Positions 9,938 to 18,974 of a DNA stretch of 64,000 nt are shown one piece after another. The position numbers and the translations under genes were made by a program. This DNA comes from Bifidobacterium sp. 7101 (GTDB lineage Bacteria; Actinomycetota; Actinomycetes; Actinomycetales; Bifidobacteriaceae), in NCBI RefSeq assembly GCF_000499285.1, contig NZ_AWUN01000002.1:62001-126000 (forward strand), given 5' to 3'. Every line of letters starts with the position of its first letter. The first letter of the stretch is position 1. Under the pieces are notes generated by a model. That model saw only the letters and a list, made by a program, of their open reading frames with translations, had not been told where the DNA came from and ran no database searches.

Positions 9938-12703
9938 TCAGGCCCCTTGTGAGGCCTCCTGGACCACATCCTTGCCCTGCCGGGCAACCCTCATCCGGTG
10001 GCCCTCCTCCTGGCTGACCCCATAGTAGGCGGCCACGGCGATGTCCTTCATGTCCTCAATCAGCGGAATGCGCGGGTTGGCCGGCGTGCACTGGTCCTCA
10101 TAGGCTCGCATGCCGATCTGATCCAGGGACTGCCAGTAGAGGTCCTCGTCCACTCCGGCCGCCTGGAAGGAGTCATCCATACCCAGGCGCTCGTCCCTGT
10201 AGGATTCCACAGCACGGGCCAAGAGCTCCACACCCTCCTCGGGAGTAGCGGATTCGATGCCCAGTACGTGTGCCATCTCCCGGTAGCGCTCCGGGGCCAC
10301 ATACTCGCTGTACTTGGGCCAGCTGGTCGGCTCGTCCGGAATCCGTCCATTGTAGCGGATCACATAAGGCAGGAGGATGGAGTTGGCGCGCCCATGGGCC
10401 ACATGGCAGAGGGCTCCGATGGTATGCGCCATGCCGTGGCACATGCCAAGGAAGGCAGAACCGAAGGCCATGCCCGCCATGGTCGCCGCATTATGCATCT
10501 TCTCCTGTGCGCGCACCTTGGCCTCGCCGCCGGCAGTGCCTACGGCAGGCTCCAGGTTGTCCCAAATCAGCTTGGCCGCATGCAGGGCCATGGCGTCGGT
10601 GTAGTCATTGGCATAGACGGAAACAAAAGCCTCCATGCAGTGGGTCAGGGCATCGAAGCCCGAGTCGCAGGCCAGCTGCTTGGGCTGGGTGCGGGCCAGA
10701 ACCGGATCGACGATGGCCACGCTGGGGGTCAGGGCGTAGTCGGTGATGGGGTACTTGTACCCGGTCTTATGATCGGTGATGACCGCGAATGGGGTGACCT
10801 CCGAACCCGTGCCCGAGGATGTGGGGATGCAGACTAGCCTGGCTTTGGTGCCCAGGGGCGGAATCTTGAAGGCCCGCTTGCGGATGTCGAAGAACTTCTC
10901 CCGAACATCGGCAAAGGAGATCTCCGGGTGCTCATAGAGCAGCCACATGATCTTGGCTGCATCCATAGGGCTCCCTCCACCCACGGCGATGATGGTGTCG
11001 GGGCCGAACTCATGACGCATCATGGCCGCACCGCGCTCCACCGTCTCCACGCTGGGCTCCGGTTCCACGTAGTCGATGATGCGGAAGGTGACCGGCTCGG
11101 GCCGCGCCCGCAGCTGATCGATGATCTTGTCGACAATCCCCAGCTGCTCCATGACCTTGTCACAGACGATGACGGCCCGGCGGATACCGAACATGTCGCG
11201 CAGGTAGCGGATTGAGTTGGGCTCGAAGTAGGTCTTGGGGGGCACCTTGAACCACTGCATGTTGTTGTTCCTCCGCGCGATCCGCTTGATGTTGATCAGA
11301 TTGACCGCCTGGACGTTGCCTGACACCGAATTGCCGCCATAGGAGCCGCAGCCCAGGGTCAGGGAGGGAGCGATGGCATTGTAGATGTCGCCGATGCCGC
11401 CCAGGGAGCTGGGCTGGTTCCAAACAATCCGGCAGGCGTGCATGCGTTGGCCGTACTCGCGTACCAGCCTCTCGTCATCGGTATGGATGGCGGCTGTGTG
11501 CCCGGCGCCGTAGCGCAGCATCTGCTCACAGAGGGTGAAGCCCTCCTCCTTGTTGCTGGCCTTGAGCACAGCCTGAACCGGAGCCAGCTTCTCCAAGGTC
11601 AGGGGTTCCATGGGGCCGACCTGGTCGCATTGGGCAGCCAGGATTGTCGCATCCTCAGGTATCTCGAAGCCGGCCTGACGGGCGATGAACTGGGGGGACT
11701 TGCCCGGAACCTCGGAGTTGAGTTTAGGAGCTGGTGCATCGGCGCCGGCATGGGCCCGCACGCCGAACATGTACTCCTCCAGCTTGGCCTTCTCCTCGGG
11801 GTTGACGAAGTAAGCCTTGCGCCGCTTCATCTCCTGGATTACCCGGTCATAGACATCCTGATGGGCGATGATGGCCTGCTCTGTAGCGCAGATCATGCCG
11901 TAGTCAAAATGCTTGGACAGGATCAGGTCGTTGACTGCCCGGGGAACGTTGACCCTGCGGTCCACATAGGCCGGGGCATTGCCGGCTCCTACACCCAGGG
12001 CAGGCTTGCCCGAGGAGTAGGCGGCCTTGACCATGCCAGTGCCGCCGGTGGCCAGAATGGTGGCCACGCCGGGGTGCTGCATGAGGGCGCCGGTAGCCTC
12101 GACCGAGGGGTGCTCAATCCATTGGATGCAATCCTTTGGAGCACCTGCTTCGATGGCCGCGTCGCGGACGATCCGGGCCGCCTCCACCGAGCAGCGCTGG
12201 GCGTAAGGGTGGAATCCGAAGACGATGGGACAGCGGGTCTTCAGGGCCAGCAGCGACTTGAAAATGGCAGTCGAGGTAGGGTTGGTCACCGGGGTCACAC
12301 CGGCCACGACTCCCACCGGCTCGGCCACCTCGATGATGCCGTCCACGTCGTTCTCGCTGATGATGCCCACGGTACGCTGCCTGGCCAGGTAGTTGGTCAC
12401 GTGCTCGCAGGCGAAGATGTTCTTGGTGGCCTTGTCTTCCACCAGGCCGCGTCCGGTCTCCTCCACGGCCATCTGAGCCAGGGACAGATGCTTGTTCAGG
12501 GCCGCGATCGAGGCCTTGGCCACGATCCGATCCACCTGTTCCTGGTTGAGCTCCTCAAAGGCGCGTAAAGCCGACTGCGCGCGTACGACCAGAGCATCCA
12601 CCTCCATGCGAGCCGGCTCACTGCCGTCGACCTGGCAGCATCCCCTGCCAGCTGACGACTCCTCCACTTGATGCTCATGCTTTTGCTTCTGCGTTCCAGC
12701 CAA
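9938..12703 (-). CDS. adhE: Bifunctional acetaldehyde-CoA / alcohol dehydrogenase
   Basis: AdhE reduces acetyl-CoA to acetaldehyde and then ethanol in the cytosol, re-oxidising two NADH. The N-terminal half is a CoA-acylating aldehyde dehydrogenase with its catalytic Cys at about residue 272 (DYGMICATEQ). The C-terminal half is an iron alcohol dehydrogenase with IPTSSGTGSEVTPFAV and the metal-binding GMCHGMAHTIGALCHVAHG region. About 920 residues is normal for the fusion. I prefer a TTG start at 12703 (MAGTQKQKHEH) because AGGAGG sits nine bases upstream; the ATG at 12721 overlaps that Shine-Dalgarno site. The residues before MEVDALV are poorly conserved. A Rex-like palindrome lies about 100 bases upstream. 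Confidence 0.96.
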   Translation of the reverse strand: MAGTQKQKHEHQVEESSAGRGCCQVDGSEPARMEVDALVVRAQSALRAFEELNQEQVDRIVAKASIAALNKHLSLAQMAVEETGRGLVEDKATKNIFACEHVTNYLARQRTVGIISENDVDGIIEVAEPVGVVAGVTPVTNPTSTAIFKSLLALKTRCPIVFGFHPYAQRCSVEAARIVRDAAIEAGAPKDCIQWIEHPSVEATGALMQHPGVATILATGGTGMVKAAYSSGKPALGVGAGNAPAYVDRRVNVPRAVNDLILSKHFDYGMICATEQAIIAHQDVYDRVIQEMKRRKAYFVNPEEKAKLEEYMFGVRAHAGADAPAPKLNSEVPGKSPQFIARQAGFEIPEDATILAAQCDQVGPMEPLTLEKLAPVQAVLKASNKEEGFTLCEQMLRYGAGHTAAIHTDDERLVREYGQRMHACRIVWNQPSSLGGIGDIYNAIAPSLTLGCGSYGGNSVSGNVQAVNLINIKRIARRNNNMQWFKVPPKTYFEPNSIRYLRDMFGIRRAVIVCDKVMEQLGIVDKIIDQLRARPEPVTFRIIDYVEPEPSVETVERGAAMMRHEFGPDTIIAVGGGSPMDAAKIMWLLYEHPEISFADVREKFFDIRKRAFKIPPLGTKARLVCIPTSSGTGSEVTPFAVITDHKTGYKYPITDYALTPSVAIVDPVLARTQPKQLACDSGFDALTHCMEAFVSVYANDYTDAMALHAAKLIWDNLEPAVGTAGGEAKVRAQEKMHNAATMAGMAFGSAFLGMCHGMAHTIGALCHVAHGRANSILLPYVIRYNGRIPDEPTSWPKYSEYVAPERYREMAHVLGIESATPEEGVELLARAVESYRDERLGMDDSFQAAGVDEDLYWQSLDQIGMRAYEDQCTPANPRIPLIEDMKDIAVAAYYGVSQEEGHRMRVARQGKDVVQEASQGA

Positions 12704-12802
12704 GATATTGGCCCTCCTCATGTTCCGCGAATGCCGATAAGGGCCAGCAGAAGGTCTCAGCAGTCTCAAGACCGTGCCCGTCCATGAAAAGCATTCGTCA
12801 TA

Positions 12803-12820
12803 ACGTGACGAAAGTCACAA
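12803..12820 (-). promoter_or_regulatory. Rex-like operator upstream of adhE
   Basis: On the minus strand this reads TTGTGACTTTCGTCACGT, matching the Rex consensus TTGTGA-N6-TCACAA at the first half and at TCAC, with a perfect GTGAC-TTTC-GTCAC core. Rex senses the NADH/NAD ratio and commonly represses adhE, which fits the gene about 100 bases downstream. A second, overlapping palindrome (CGTCA/TGACG) occupies 12796-12810. Confidence 0.55.
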
Positions 12821-12979
12821 TATAGACCCGAGGGGGCACCATTGAGCCCCAGGATGAGCGAACGTTCACTTGAAGCGTGTCGTGTGGGAATTCGTGGTTT
12901 TTCTGGTCATTTTCCGCACCGCAACGTGCGCTTTGTCGTTCGCTTGGGACTTGGCCGTCCAAGCGTGAATCCAGGCATG

Positions 12980-13012
12980 AAAAATCCCCAAGGTCCGTGA
13001 GGACCTCGGGGA
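12980..13012 (-). terminator. Terminator of the rplM-rpsI operon
   Basis: This is a strong intrinsic terminator 18 bases after the rpsI stop: a 12-bp stem (12985-12996 with 13001-13012, one mismatch) with a four-base loop, followed by TTTTT on the minus strand. Confidence 0.9.
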
Positions 13013-13030
13013 TAAAGGAAACTGCGAACG

Positions 13031-13522
13031 TCAGCGCTTGGAGAACTGCGGTGCGCGACGGGCCTTGTGCAGACCGGCCTTCTTGCGCTCCACCACGCGG
13101 GCGTCACGGGTCAGGAACCCGGCCTTCTTCAAGGCAGGACGGTTGGCGTCACGGTCGATGGCGTTCAGGGCGCGTGCGACACCCAGGCGGACTGCGCCGG
13201 CCTGGCCGGTCACACCGCCGCCCTCGACGCGCACAACCACATCGAACTTGTTCTCGAGCTTGAGCAGCACGATGGGCGAGTTGACCTCGCGCTGATGCAG
13301 CTTGCTGGGGAAGTACTCCTCCAGGGTGTGCCCGTTGATGCTCCACTTGCCGGAACCGGGAATCAGACGGACGCGGGCGACTGCCTCCTTGCGGCGGCCG
13401 GTGCCATAGCCCGGCTCGATGGCGGAGGTGCCGGTGCCTGCACCGGCGTTGGTCTCGGAAGTGTAGGAAGCGCTGGTCTCCTCGGCCTCAAGAACCGCGG
13501 AGCTGTTGTTGTTGTCAGCCAT
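13031..13522 (-). CDS. rpsI: 30S ribosomal protein S9 (uS9)
   Basis: This protein's C-terminal tail reaches the P-site tRNA. The core begins near residue 38 ([19 protein letters not shown]) and ends with the hallmark [25 protein letters not shown]. The first 37 residues are an acidic, Ser/Thr/Gly-rich extension common in actinobacterial S9, giving 163 residues. It follows rplM by 20 bases in the usual rplM-rpsI pair. Confidence 0.97.
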   Translation of the reverse strand: MADNNNSSAVLEAEETSASYTSETNAGAGTGTSAIEPGYGTGRRKEAVARVRLIPGSGKWSINGHTLEEYFPSKLHQREVNSPIVLLKLENKFDVVVRVEGGGVTGQAGAVRLGVARALNAIDRDANRPALKKAGFLTRDARVVERKKAGLHKARRAPQFSKR

Positions 13523-13542
13523 AGTGATTATCTCCTCTGGTC

Positions 13543-13992
13543 CTACTTGGCCTGCTGGGCGACCTGATGGATCTTGTACTCAATGGGCTGCTGAGAGGTG
13601 TGAGGATGCTCCTCGCCTGCGAACACCCGCAGCCTGGTCAGCTGGACCTTGGCCAGCTTGTTCTTGGGCAGCATGCCCTTTACCGCCGTCATGACGATGC
13701 GCTCGGGGTTGTGCTCCATCAACTGCCCGTAGGAGTCGCGACGCAGACCGCCAGGACGGCCGGAGTGGGTGTAGAGCACCTTGTCGGTCTTGTTGCCCGT
13801 CAGCACCATCTTGGAAGCGTTGATGACGATGACGTTGTTGCCTGAGTCAGCGTAGGGCGCATAGGTGGGCTTGTTCTTGCCGCGCAGCAGATCGGCCACC
13901 TGGGCTGCCAGACGCCCCAGCACCACACCGGAAGCGTCGACGATATACCAGTCATGTGTCAGATCGGCTGGTTTCGGGGTGAAAGTCTTCAC
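13543..13992 (-). CDS. rplM: 50S ribosomal protein L13 (uL13)
   Basis: This is an early-assembly large-subunit protein of 149 residues. It starts [29 protein letters not shown] and carries the family's [24 protein letters not shown] and [18 protein letters not shown] blocks. It is the first gene of the rplM-rpsI operon. A recognisable promoter lies about 160 bases upstream and a strong terminator follows rpsI. Confidence 0.97.
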   Translation of the reverse strand: MKTFTPKPADLTHDWYIVDASGVVLGRLAAQVADLLRGKNKPTYAPYADSGNNVIVINASKMVLTGNKTDKVLYTHSGRPGGLRRDSYGQLMEHNPERIVMTAVKGMLPKNKLAKVQLTRLRVFAGEEHPHTSQQPIEYKIHQVAQQAK

Positions 13993-14147
13993 GATTCAAC
14001 CTTTTCCTTGCATTGTGTTTCGGGCTCTCCGCGCCGCATGCTGCCATGCTGGCCGAAAGCCATGTATTCCGTGGGCTCCCTGAAAGTCCTAGACGGCGAG
14101 TGGGAAAAGCGCTTTGAGGACCCCTTAGGGAAACACAACAATCCATT

Positions 14148-14175
14148 ATTGTAACGCCTGAGTGCCGTTCGTCAA
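14148..14175 (-). promoter_or_regulatory. Promoter of rplM-rpsI
   Basis: On the minus strand a -35 box TTGACG (14170-14175) and a -10 box TACAAT (14148-14153) are separated by 16 bases. This implies a 5' leader of about 150 bases before rplM, long enough for autoregulation, though I see no specific structure that proves it. Confidence 0.65.
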
Positions 14176-14195
14176 AATTCGCGTCGGACCCAGTC

Positions 14196-14828
14196 TCAGC
14201 GGGAGGCCGCTGCCCTTGCCACCTGCCCGTCCGGGTCCTCGCGAAGGGCATCAAGGGTCGCCTGCCCGGTGTTGGGATTCAGGGCCACGGCCCGGCGCAC
14301 CATAGCGGCCAGCACACGAGGGGCATTCTGTTCATTGCGAGTGCCCAGAGCTCCCAGAAAGTCCAGGGTGTCAGCATCGGTACGCTCGTCCTGGGCACCT
14401 TCCAGGCGCATCTTCCAGGAAGTCATGGGGTTGGTCAACGCAGCAGCCCTGACTCCGGCATCCTCGTCCTTGGTGAGCAGACCAGCCAGCCAGTTCTTGT
14501 CGTCCTTGTTGGCAGCCACCGCCCGACGGACCTCCGGGCTGGAATCCTGGGAGAGCTTGACCAGGATGTTGGGGAAGGGCATGGTCTGCGCCAGGTAGAT
14601 CCTGTCCTCCACCGGCGTGTGCTCGTTGCCGGCCACGGCCTCCAACAATGCCGTGAAGCGGGAGAAGGCGGCCTGGTCGGACCTGTCGGGCAGGGGGCTG
14701 CGGGCGAATTCGTGCAGCTCGGCCGTATCTGTAGAGTGCCTGAGCCTTTCATAGAAAACGGTCAGGGCCTCGTGGGGCTTGCCGGCTGACGGGGATTCGG
14801 TTTCCGGTTGGTCCTGGGGATTGGTCAT
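14196..14828 (-). CDS. Helical-repeat-like protein of unknown function
   Basis: The 210 residues start with a disordered, polar N-terminus (about 20 residues). An all-helical remainder follows, with repeated patterns such as SSPEVRRAVAANKDDKNWLAGLL and DEDAGVRAAALTNPMTSWKMRL, which resemble HEAT or variant leucine-rich repeats. No catalytic motif, signal peptide or membrane segment is visible. The gene is monocistronic, divergent from yigZ, with its start about 110 bases from it. A protein-interaction role is a guess from the repeat character only. Confidence 0.8.
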   Translation of the reverse strand: MTNPQDQPETESPSAGKPHEALTVFYERLRHSTDTAELHEFARSPLPDRSDQAAFSRFTALLEAVAGNEHTPVEDRIYLAQTMPFPNILVKLSQDSSPEVRRAVAANKDDKNWLAGLLTKDEDAGVRAAALTNPMTSWKMRLEGAQDERTDADTLDFLGALGTRNEQNAPRVLAAMVRRAVALNPNTGQATLDALREDPDGQVARAAASR

Positions 14829-14936
14829 GCGGCCAGCTTAGGTCGCCTCCTTGATAACAGGCTCGGCCCGGGATCCCCTCTAGCATGGAGATAGCGCAGG
14901 AACCGAGGAGACGATAGGCATAGGAGGCAAACCGAT

Positions 14937-15602
14937 TTGCTCACCATACTGGATACGCCGCAGAAACCGGCCGCAGGCTCTCTGACCGATCGGAAGTCCG
15001 AGTTCATCGGCCAGGCCTGCCATATAGAGGACCAGGAGGCGGCCATGGCCTTCGTCCAGGAGGTCCGCCTGCAGCACCCCAAGGCCCGGCACGTCTGCCA
15101 CTGCGCGATCTGGGGACCCGAGGGCCGCACCAGCGAGCGCATGAGCGATGACGGTGAGCCCTCCGGAACGGCCGGTAAACCCATACTTGAGGTCATGCGT
15201 CGGCAGGGGCTGACCGACTGCGTCCTGACCGTAACCCGATACTTCGGAGGGATCCTTCTTGGGTCGGGAGGATTGATCCGGGCCTATTCCTCGGCAGCCT
15301 CCCTGGCACTCAAGGCGGCGAAATCGGCACGCATACTCCTGACGCAGCGCTTCACGATCACTGTGGACTACCCGGAGTACGACCCTCTCCGCCGTCTGAT
15401 CCGCAACTATGGAGGCCACGTGGAGACCGAGGACTTCACCGATAGGGTCCGATTGACCTACGACCTGGAGCCCACAGCGGTGCCGGCTTTTGATGGTCGG
15501 CTGGACGACCTTCTGCAGGGCCGGGCCCAACCCAGTGCACTGGGTGAAGGCCGCAGGCTGATTCCCCTGTCGAAGGACAAGGCTTCATCTGCCTCCCGAT
15601 AG
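14937..15602 (+). CDS. yigZ: IMPACT/YigZ family protein
   Basis: The 221-residue protein has the N-terminal UPF0029 domain (SLTDRKSEFIGQACHIEDQE, the DGEPSGTAGKPILEVMRRQGLTDCVLTVTRYFGGILLGSGGLIRAYSSA block) and a C-terminal DUF1949 ferredoxin-like domain. The biochemical role in bacteria is not settled; the eukaryotic relative IMPACT acts in translation control. The start is a TTG at 14937, chosen because AGGAGG precedes it by nine bases and no closer ATG fits. Confidence 0.92.
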   Translation: MLTILDTPQKPAAGSLTDRKSEFIGQACHIEDQEAAMAFVQEVRLQHPKARHVCHCAIWGPEGRTSERMSDDGEPSGTAGKPILEVMRRQGLTDCVLTVTRYFGGILLGSGGLIRAYSSAASLALKAAKSARILLTQRFTITVDYPEYDPLRRLIRNYGGHVETEDFTDRVRLTYDLEPTAVPAFDGRLDDLLQGRAQPSALGEGRRLIPLSKDKASSASR

Positions 15603-16130
15603 CCAAGGAAAACCGTACAGCCGCTGCCTGGCTGTGGTCTACCCTGCCGGACAGGTTCATGCCAAGTACCGCCGGTCCTCTGCCACGCAGACCAGGACCC
15701 TTCCAGGCCACGACATGAGAAAGAATATAGAAACCAAAGAAAACACAGAGAAATAAAGGCCATTGGAAATCGACAAGACCGGCAATCGTCCAAGATCAAC
15801 GATCACCGGTCATCAGGCGGAGACGAGGAGATTCGAACTCCTGGACCGCTTGCGCAGTCAACACCTTAGCAGGGTGCCCCTTTCGGCCACTCAGGCACGT
15901 CTCCATGCAGGCTCCCGAGCCGGGACCTTAGCCCCAAAGTTTCGAGAACAAAACAATAGAATACCATGATTGACCGACCTGACTCGCCGGGGCGACAGGA
16001 AGCGGCGAGGTGGAGCACAGAACCGTTTACTTTTATGGACAAAAACCACAAAAATGAATTTTTCCCGAGAATTTACGTTTGAGAATAATTTATCGCATGT
16101 TCCTCCGGGGCCTCCTTATATCATGGAGCC
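15603..16130. other. Intergenic region yigZ-dinB containing tRNA-Ser
   Basis: Apart from the tRNA-Ser gene I see nothing coding. The first 200 bases become A-rich around 15720-15760. The last 200 bases before dinB are AT-rich and probably hold its promoter. I looked for a LexA-type box (GAAC-N4-GTTC) and found none. Confidence 0.5.
15818..15904 (-). tRNA. tRNA-Ser (GCT)
   Basis: The 87-base cloverleaf has the acceptor stem GGAGACG/CGTCTCC, anticodon loop CTGCTAA (anticodon GCT, reading AGC/AGU), the long variable arm of class II tRNAs, and a T-loop GTTCGAATC. No CCA is encoded. Confidence 0.95.
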
Positions 16131-17402
16131 ATGAGTACCGCACCAAGGCTTGCAGCCGCCAAGAAGGACTGGGGACATGACGAGACCGGCTGCACGGTGC
16201 TGCACATTGACATGGATGCCTTCTACGCCTCCTGCGAAGTCGCCCGACACCCGCAATTGCAAGGCCGGCCGGTCATCATAGGTACAGGACGGCGTTCGGT
16301 GGTCTCCGCCGCCAGCTACGAGGCCAGGTCCTTCGGCATCAACTCGGCGATGCCCCTGGCACGCGCCAGACGACTGTGCCCTCAAGGGGTCTTCCTCCCG
16401 GTTGACATGGCCTATTACCGGGGCATCTCACGACGGATATTTGATACGGTTTTCTCACGAATCACCGATCAGATCGAACAGGTCTCTGTGGACGAATGCT
16501 ACATGGACGTGTCCGGGGCGCTCATGCACTGGGGTATGCCCACGGCCATCGCCCGGTGGATCCGATCCAGCGTGGCATGTCAGTTCCACGTGACCTGTTC
16601 AGTGGGCATCGCCACCAACAAGTTGGTGGCCAAGATGGCCTCAACCAATGCCAAGCCCGACGGCATGCTGCTGATCCCCAAGGCCCGGCAGGCCGAGTTC
16701 GTCCAGCTGATGCCCCTGCGCGGCATTCCCGGCATCGGCCCTGCCTTGGAGAAGCGGCTCAACGCCTGGGCCATCAAGGATGTAGCCGACCTGGCCACCA
16801 TGAGCGAGCGCGATCTGACTCGGGCCACAGGCTCGAGTCTTACAGCCAGGAAGCTGGCACAGGCCTCCCATGGACTGGACGACGATCCGGTCCAGCCGCG
16901 GGCGCCAGAGAAGTCCCTGGGCGCGGAACGCACCTTTCTGCACGACACCACCAGCATGAAGCAGGTCTGCGACCTCCTGCGCGTCTGCAGCAACGAGGTG
17001 GCCACGGGACTGCGATCGCACGACCTGATCGCCCGGACCATCACTGTCAAACTGCGCTTCGATGATTTGCGCTATATGACCAAGGCCCACACCCTGGAAA
17101 CACCGGTCAACTCAGCCAACCGCATCTATCCGCAAGCGGTCGGCCTGCTCAAGGCCATGCTGGGGCTGCCCGATGGTGTGCCCATGGACACACCCCTTCC
17201 CCGGCTGATCCGTCTGGCCGGTGTCAGCGCATCCGGTCTGAGCCGGGTGGAGGACACTCCCATCCAGCCGTCCCTGGACGACATCATCCACGAGAGCAAA
17301 CGTCACACGGGCAGCGAGGCCCAACGCCTGGATCAGGCAGAGGCCACCATGGACTCCATCAGGAGCCGCTATGGCAAGGGCTCAGTCAGCATGGGCCTCT
17401 AA
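16131..17402 (+). CDS. dinB: DNA polymerase IV (Y-family translesion polymerase)
   Basis: This error-prone polymerase bypasses lesions. At 423 residues it has the palm motif HIDMDAFYASCE (first catalytic Asp), the SVDECYMDVSG motif (Asp-Glu pair), a helix-hairpin-helix with LRGIPGIGPALEKRL, and a C-terminal little-finger domain. The C-terminus does not end in a clear beta-clamp motif that I can point to. It overlaps the end of dapC by four bases in a convergent arrangement. No SOS box was found upstream. Confidence 0.95.
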   Translation: MSTAPRLAAAKKDWGHDETGCTVLHIDMDAFYASCEVARHPQLQGRPVIIGTGRRSVVSAASYEARSFGINSAMPLARARRLCPQGVFLPVDMAYYRGISRRIFDTVFSRITDQIEQVSVDECYMDVSGALMHWGMPTAIARWIRSSVACQFHVTCSVGIATNKLVAKMASTNAKPDGMLLIPKARQAEFVQLMPLRGIPGIGPALEKRLNAWAIKDVADLATMSERDLTRATGSSLTARKLAQASHGLDDDPVQPRAPEKSLGAERTFLHDTTSMKQVCDLLRVCSNEVATGLRSHDLIARTITVKLRFDDLRYMTKAHTLETPVNSANRIYPQAVGLLKAMLGLPDGVPMDTPLPRLIRLAGVSASGLSRVEDTPIQPSLDDIIHESKRHTGSEAQRLDQAEATMDSIRSRYGKGSVSMGL

Positions 17403-18529
17403 GCGACGCTTCGCAGACGTCCCAGCGCCAGCTCCAGCTGCTCGTCAGCGATGGTTGACGAGAACCGCAGATAGTGGCCATCCCCATAGAATTCACCGGG
17501 ACTGGCCAGAATACCCAGACGGGACAGGTCAGCCATATCGGCCCAACAGTCTCCCGAGCGGGCTTGTGCCCAGATATAGAGACCTCCCTGAGGCATGACG
17601 GCATCGTACCCGTAAGAGCTGAGAGCTTCAGCCAGGACATGCAGACGACGGGCGTAGACCTCGCGCTGTGCCATCACAGCCTCGCCGTCCTCCAGAGCGG
17701 CCCTCATGGCCCGCTGCACCGGACCCGGCACAATCAGTCCCACCTGCTTGCGGTAGGCGGTCATGGCCTCCACCAGATGAGCATCTCCGGCAACCAGTGC
17801 TGCCCTGTACCCAGCCATGTTGGACTGCTTGCTCATCGAGTACAGACAGAGTATCCCAATGGCATCGCCGCCACAGACTTGAGGCTCCAGGATGCAGGGC
17901 GCGGCTCGGGTGGGCCCTGACCAATCCAGCATGGCATAACACTCGTCGCTCATGACCGTCGCCCCTATCGAACGGGCCGCCCGCACGACCTTAGCGAGCC
18001 CAGCTTGGTCGATGATCCGCCCACTGGGGTTGCCTGGCGAATTGATCCATATTGCACGCACACCAGGCAGATTCACCCAAGAATCTATATCTGTCGGATC
18101 GTCCACGGTCGTGACCTGTGCTCCGGCCAGCTGGGTTCCGATGGCATAGGTGGGATAGGATACCTTCGGCTGCACCACCCGGTCCCCTGGTCCCAGATGC
18201 AGAAGGGAGGCCATGAGCGCCACCGCCTCCTTGGACCCAACCGTGGGCACCAGGTCCGCGTCCACGGCATCCAGATCGACCCCCCGATAGCGAAGGAACC
18301 AGTCGACCGCAGCCTGCCTCAGGGGACCATCACCGGCAGTTTTTGGATAACCTCGTGCCTGGCCATCATCCGAAGCCGCCGCCAAAGCATCCCTGACAGA
18401 CCTGGGTACAGGATCCACCGGCGAACCCACCGACAGGTCGACCAGACCGCCGGGGCACTGCTCAGCACGCCGCCGGTAAGAATCAATCCTTGACCAGTCG
18501 TAGGGGGATTCGAAAGAGTGGAAGCCCAT
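17399..18529 (-). CDS. dapC: N-succinyldiaminopimelate aminotransferase (DapC type)
   Basis: This is a fold-type I PLP aminotransferase of 376 residues, probably converting N-succinyl-2-amino-6-ketopimelate in lysine and peptidoglycan precursor synthesis. The PLP lysine lies in LYSMSKQSNMAGYRAALVAG, with NSPGNPSG and the C-terminal arginine in YLRFSS. Its place directly downstream of a 7Fe ferredoxin gene is the conserved actinobacterial arrangement for DapC. A stem-loop between the two genes may reduce read-through. The exact substrate is assigned by family and context. Confidence 0.88.
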   Translation of the reverse strand: MGFHSFESPYDWSRIDSYRRRAEQCPGGLVDLSVGSPVDPVPRSVRDALAAASDDGQARGYPKTAGDGPLRQAAVDWFLRYRGVDLDAVDADLVPTVGSKEAVALMASLLHLGPGDRVVQPKVSYPTYAIGTQLAGAQVTTVDDPTDIDSWVNLPGVRAIWINSPGNPSGRIIDQAGLAKVVRAARSIGATVMSDECYAMLDWSGPTRAAPCILEPQVCGGDAIGILCLYSMSKQSNMAGYRAALVAGDAHLVEAMTAYRKQVGLIVPGPVQRAMRAALEDGEAVMAQREVYARRLHVLAEALSSYGYDAVMPQGGLYIWAQARSGDCWADMADLSRLGILASPGEFYGDGHYLRFSSTIADEQLELALGRLRSVA

Positions 18530-18552
18530 GGCCCGCCTTTCTCTTATAAATA

Positions 18553-18583
18553 AGCCGCGGTGGGATGGCTCCCATCCGCGGCT
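18553..18583 (-). terminator. Stem-loop between ferredoxin and dapC
   Basis: An 8-bp stem AGCCGCGG/CCGCGGCT with an inner TGGGA/TCCCA extension lies 18 bases after the ferredoxin stop and is followed on the minus strand by TATTTATAAG. The T-run is interrupted, so partial termination that still allows some dapC transcription is plausible. Confidence 0.55.
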
Positions 18584-18600
18584 CGTCAGCCTTTATCGAC

Positions 18601-18918
18601 TTACTTGTTGGGTGGCAGGGCCGCCACACCCTCCGGATCGTGATCGTAGGGGCCGACCGCAGCAGCGCCGCCGGCATCCCCCACCTCGGCGAAGAAATCA
18701 GTAGCCGCGTCCTTGTACCAGGTCCACTCCTCGGGCAGGTCGTCCTCGTAGAAGATGGCCTCCACCGGGCAGACCGGCTCGCAGGCACCGCAGTCCACGC
18801 ACTCGTTGGGGTTGATGTAGAGCGAACGGACGCCCTCATAGATGCAGTCCACCGGGCATTCGTCCACGCAGGCCTTGTCCTTGACGTCCACGCAGGGCTG
18901 AGCGATGACGTAGGTCAT
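18601..18918 (-). CDS. fdxA: 7Fe ferredoxin ([3Fe-4S][4Fe-4S])
   Basis: This is a 105-residue soluble electron carrier. The first cluster motif is C-x7-C-x3-CP (residues 9, 17, 21), typical of a [3Fe-4S] site. The second is [12 protein letters not shown] (C-x2-C-x2-C-x3-CP) for a [4Fe-4S] cluster. The YIHP-like [11 protein letters not shown] and [13 protein letters not shown] segments match actinobacterial FdxA. It is the first gene of a probable unit with dapC. The C-terminal 30 residues are variable and Gly/Ala-rich. Confidence 0.93.
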   Translation of the reverse strand: MTYVIAQPCVDVKDKACVDECPVDCIYEGVRSLYINPNECVDCGACEPVCPVEAIFYEDDLPEEWTWYKDAATDFFAEVGDAGGAAAVGPYDHDPEGVAALPPNK

Positions 18919-18974
18919 GGGTTACCTCCTGAGTATGCGAGTACTCACTCTACACTGCAGCGCCGACGCTCCAG

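Noticed and set aside
11438-12568. Open frame of 376 codons on the plus strand opposite adhE
   Set aside because: The composition is typical of a mirror frame (Gly/His/Leu/Val-rich) and it lies wholly within adhE.
15458-15799. A 113-codon minus-strand frame with a hydrophobic start near the end of yigZ
   Set aside because: It overlaps yigZ in antisense, and the hydrophobic stretch comes from the A-rich intergenic DNA read in reverse.
15905-16130. SOS box upstream of dinB
   Set aside because: No GAAC-N4-GTTC-type palindrome or close variant is present in the 220 bases before the start.
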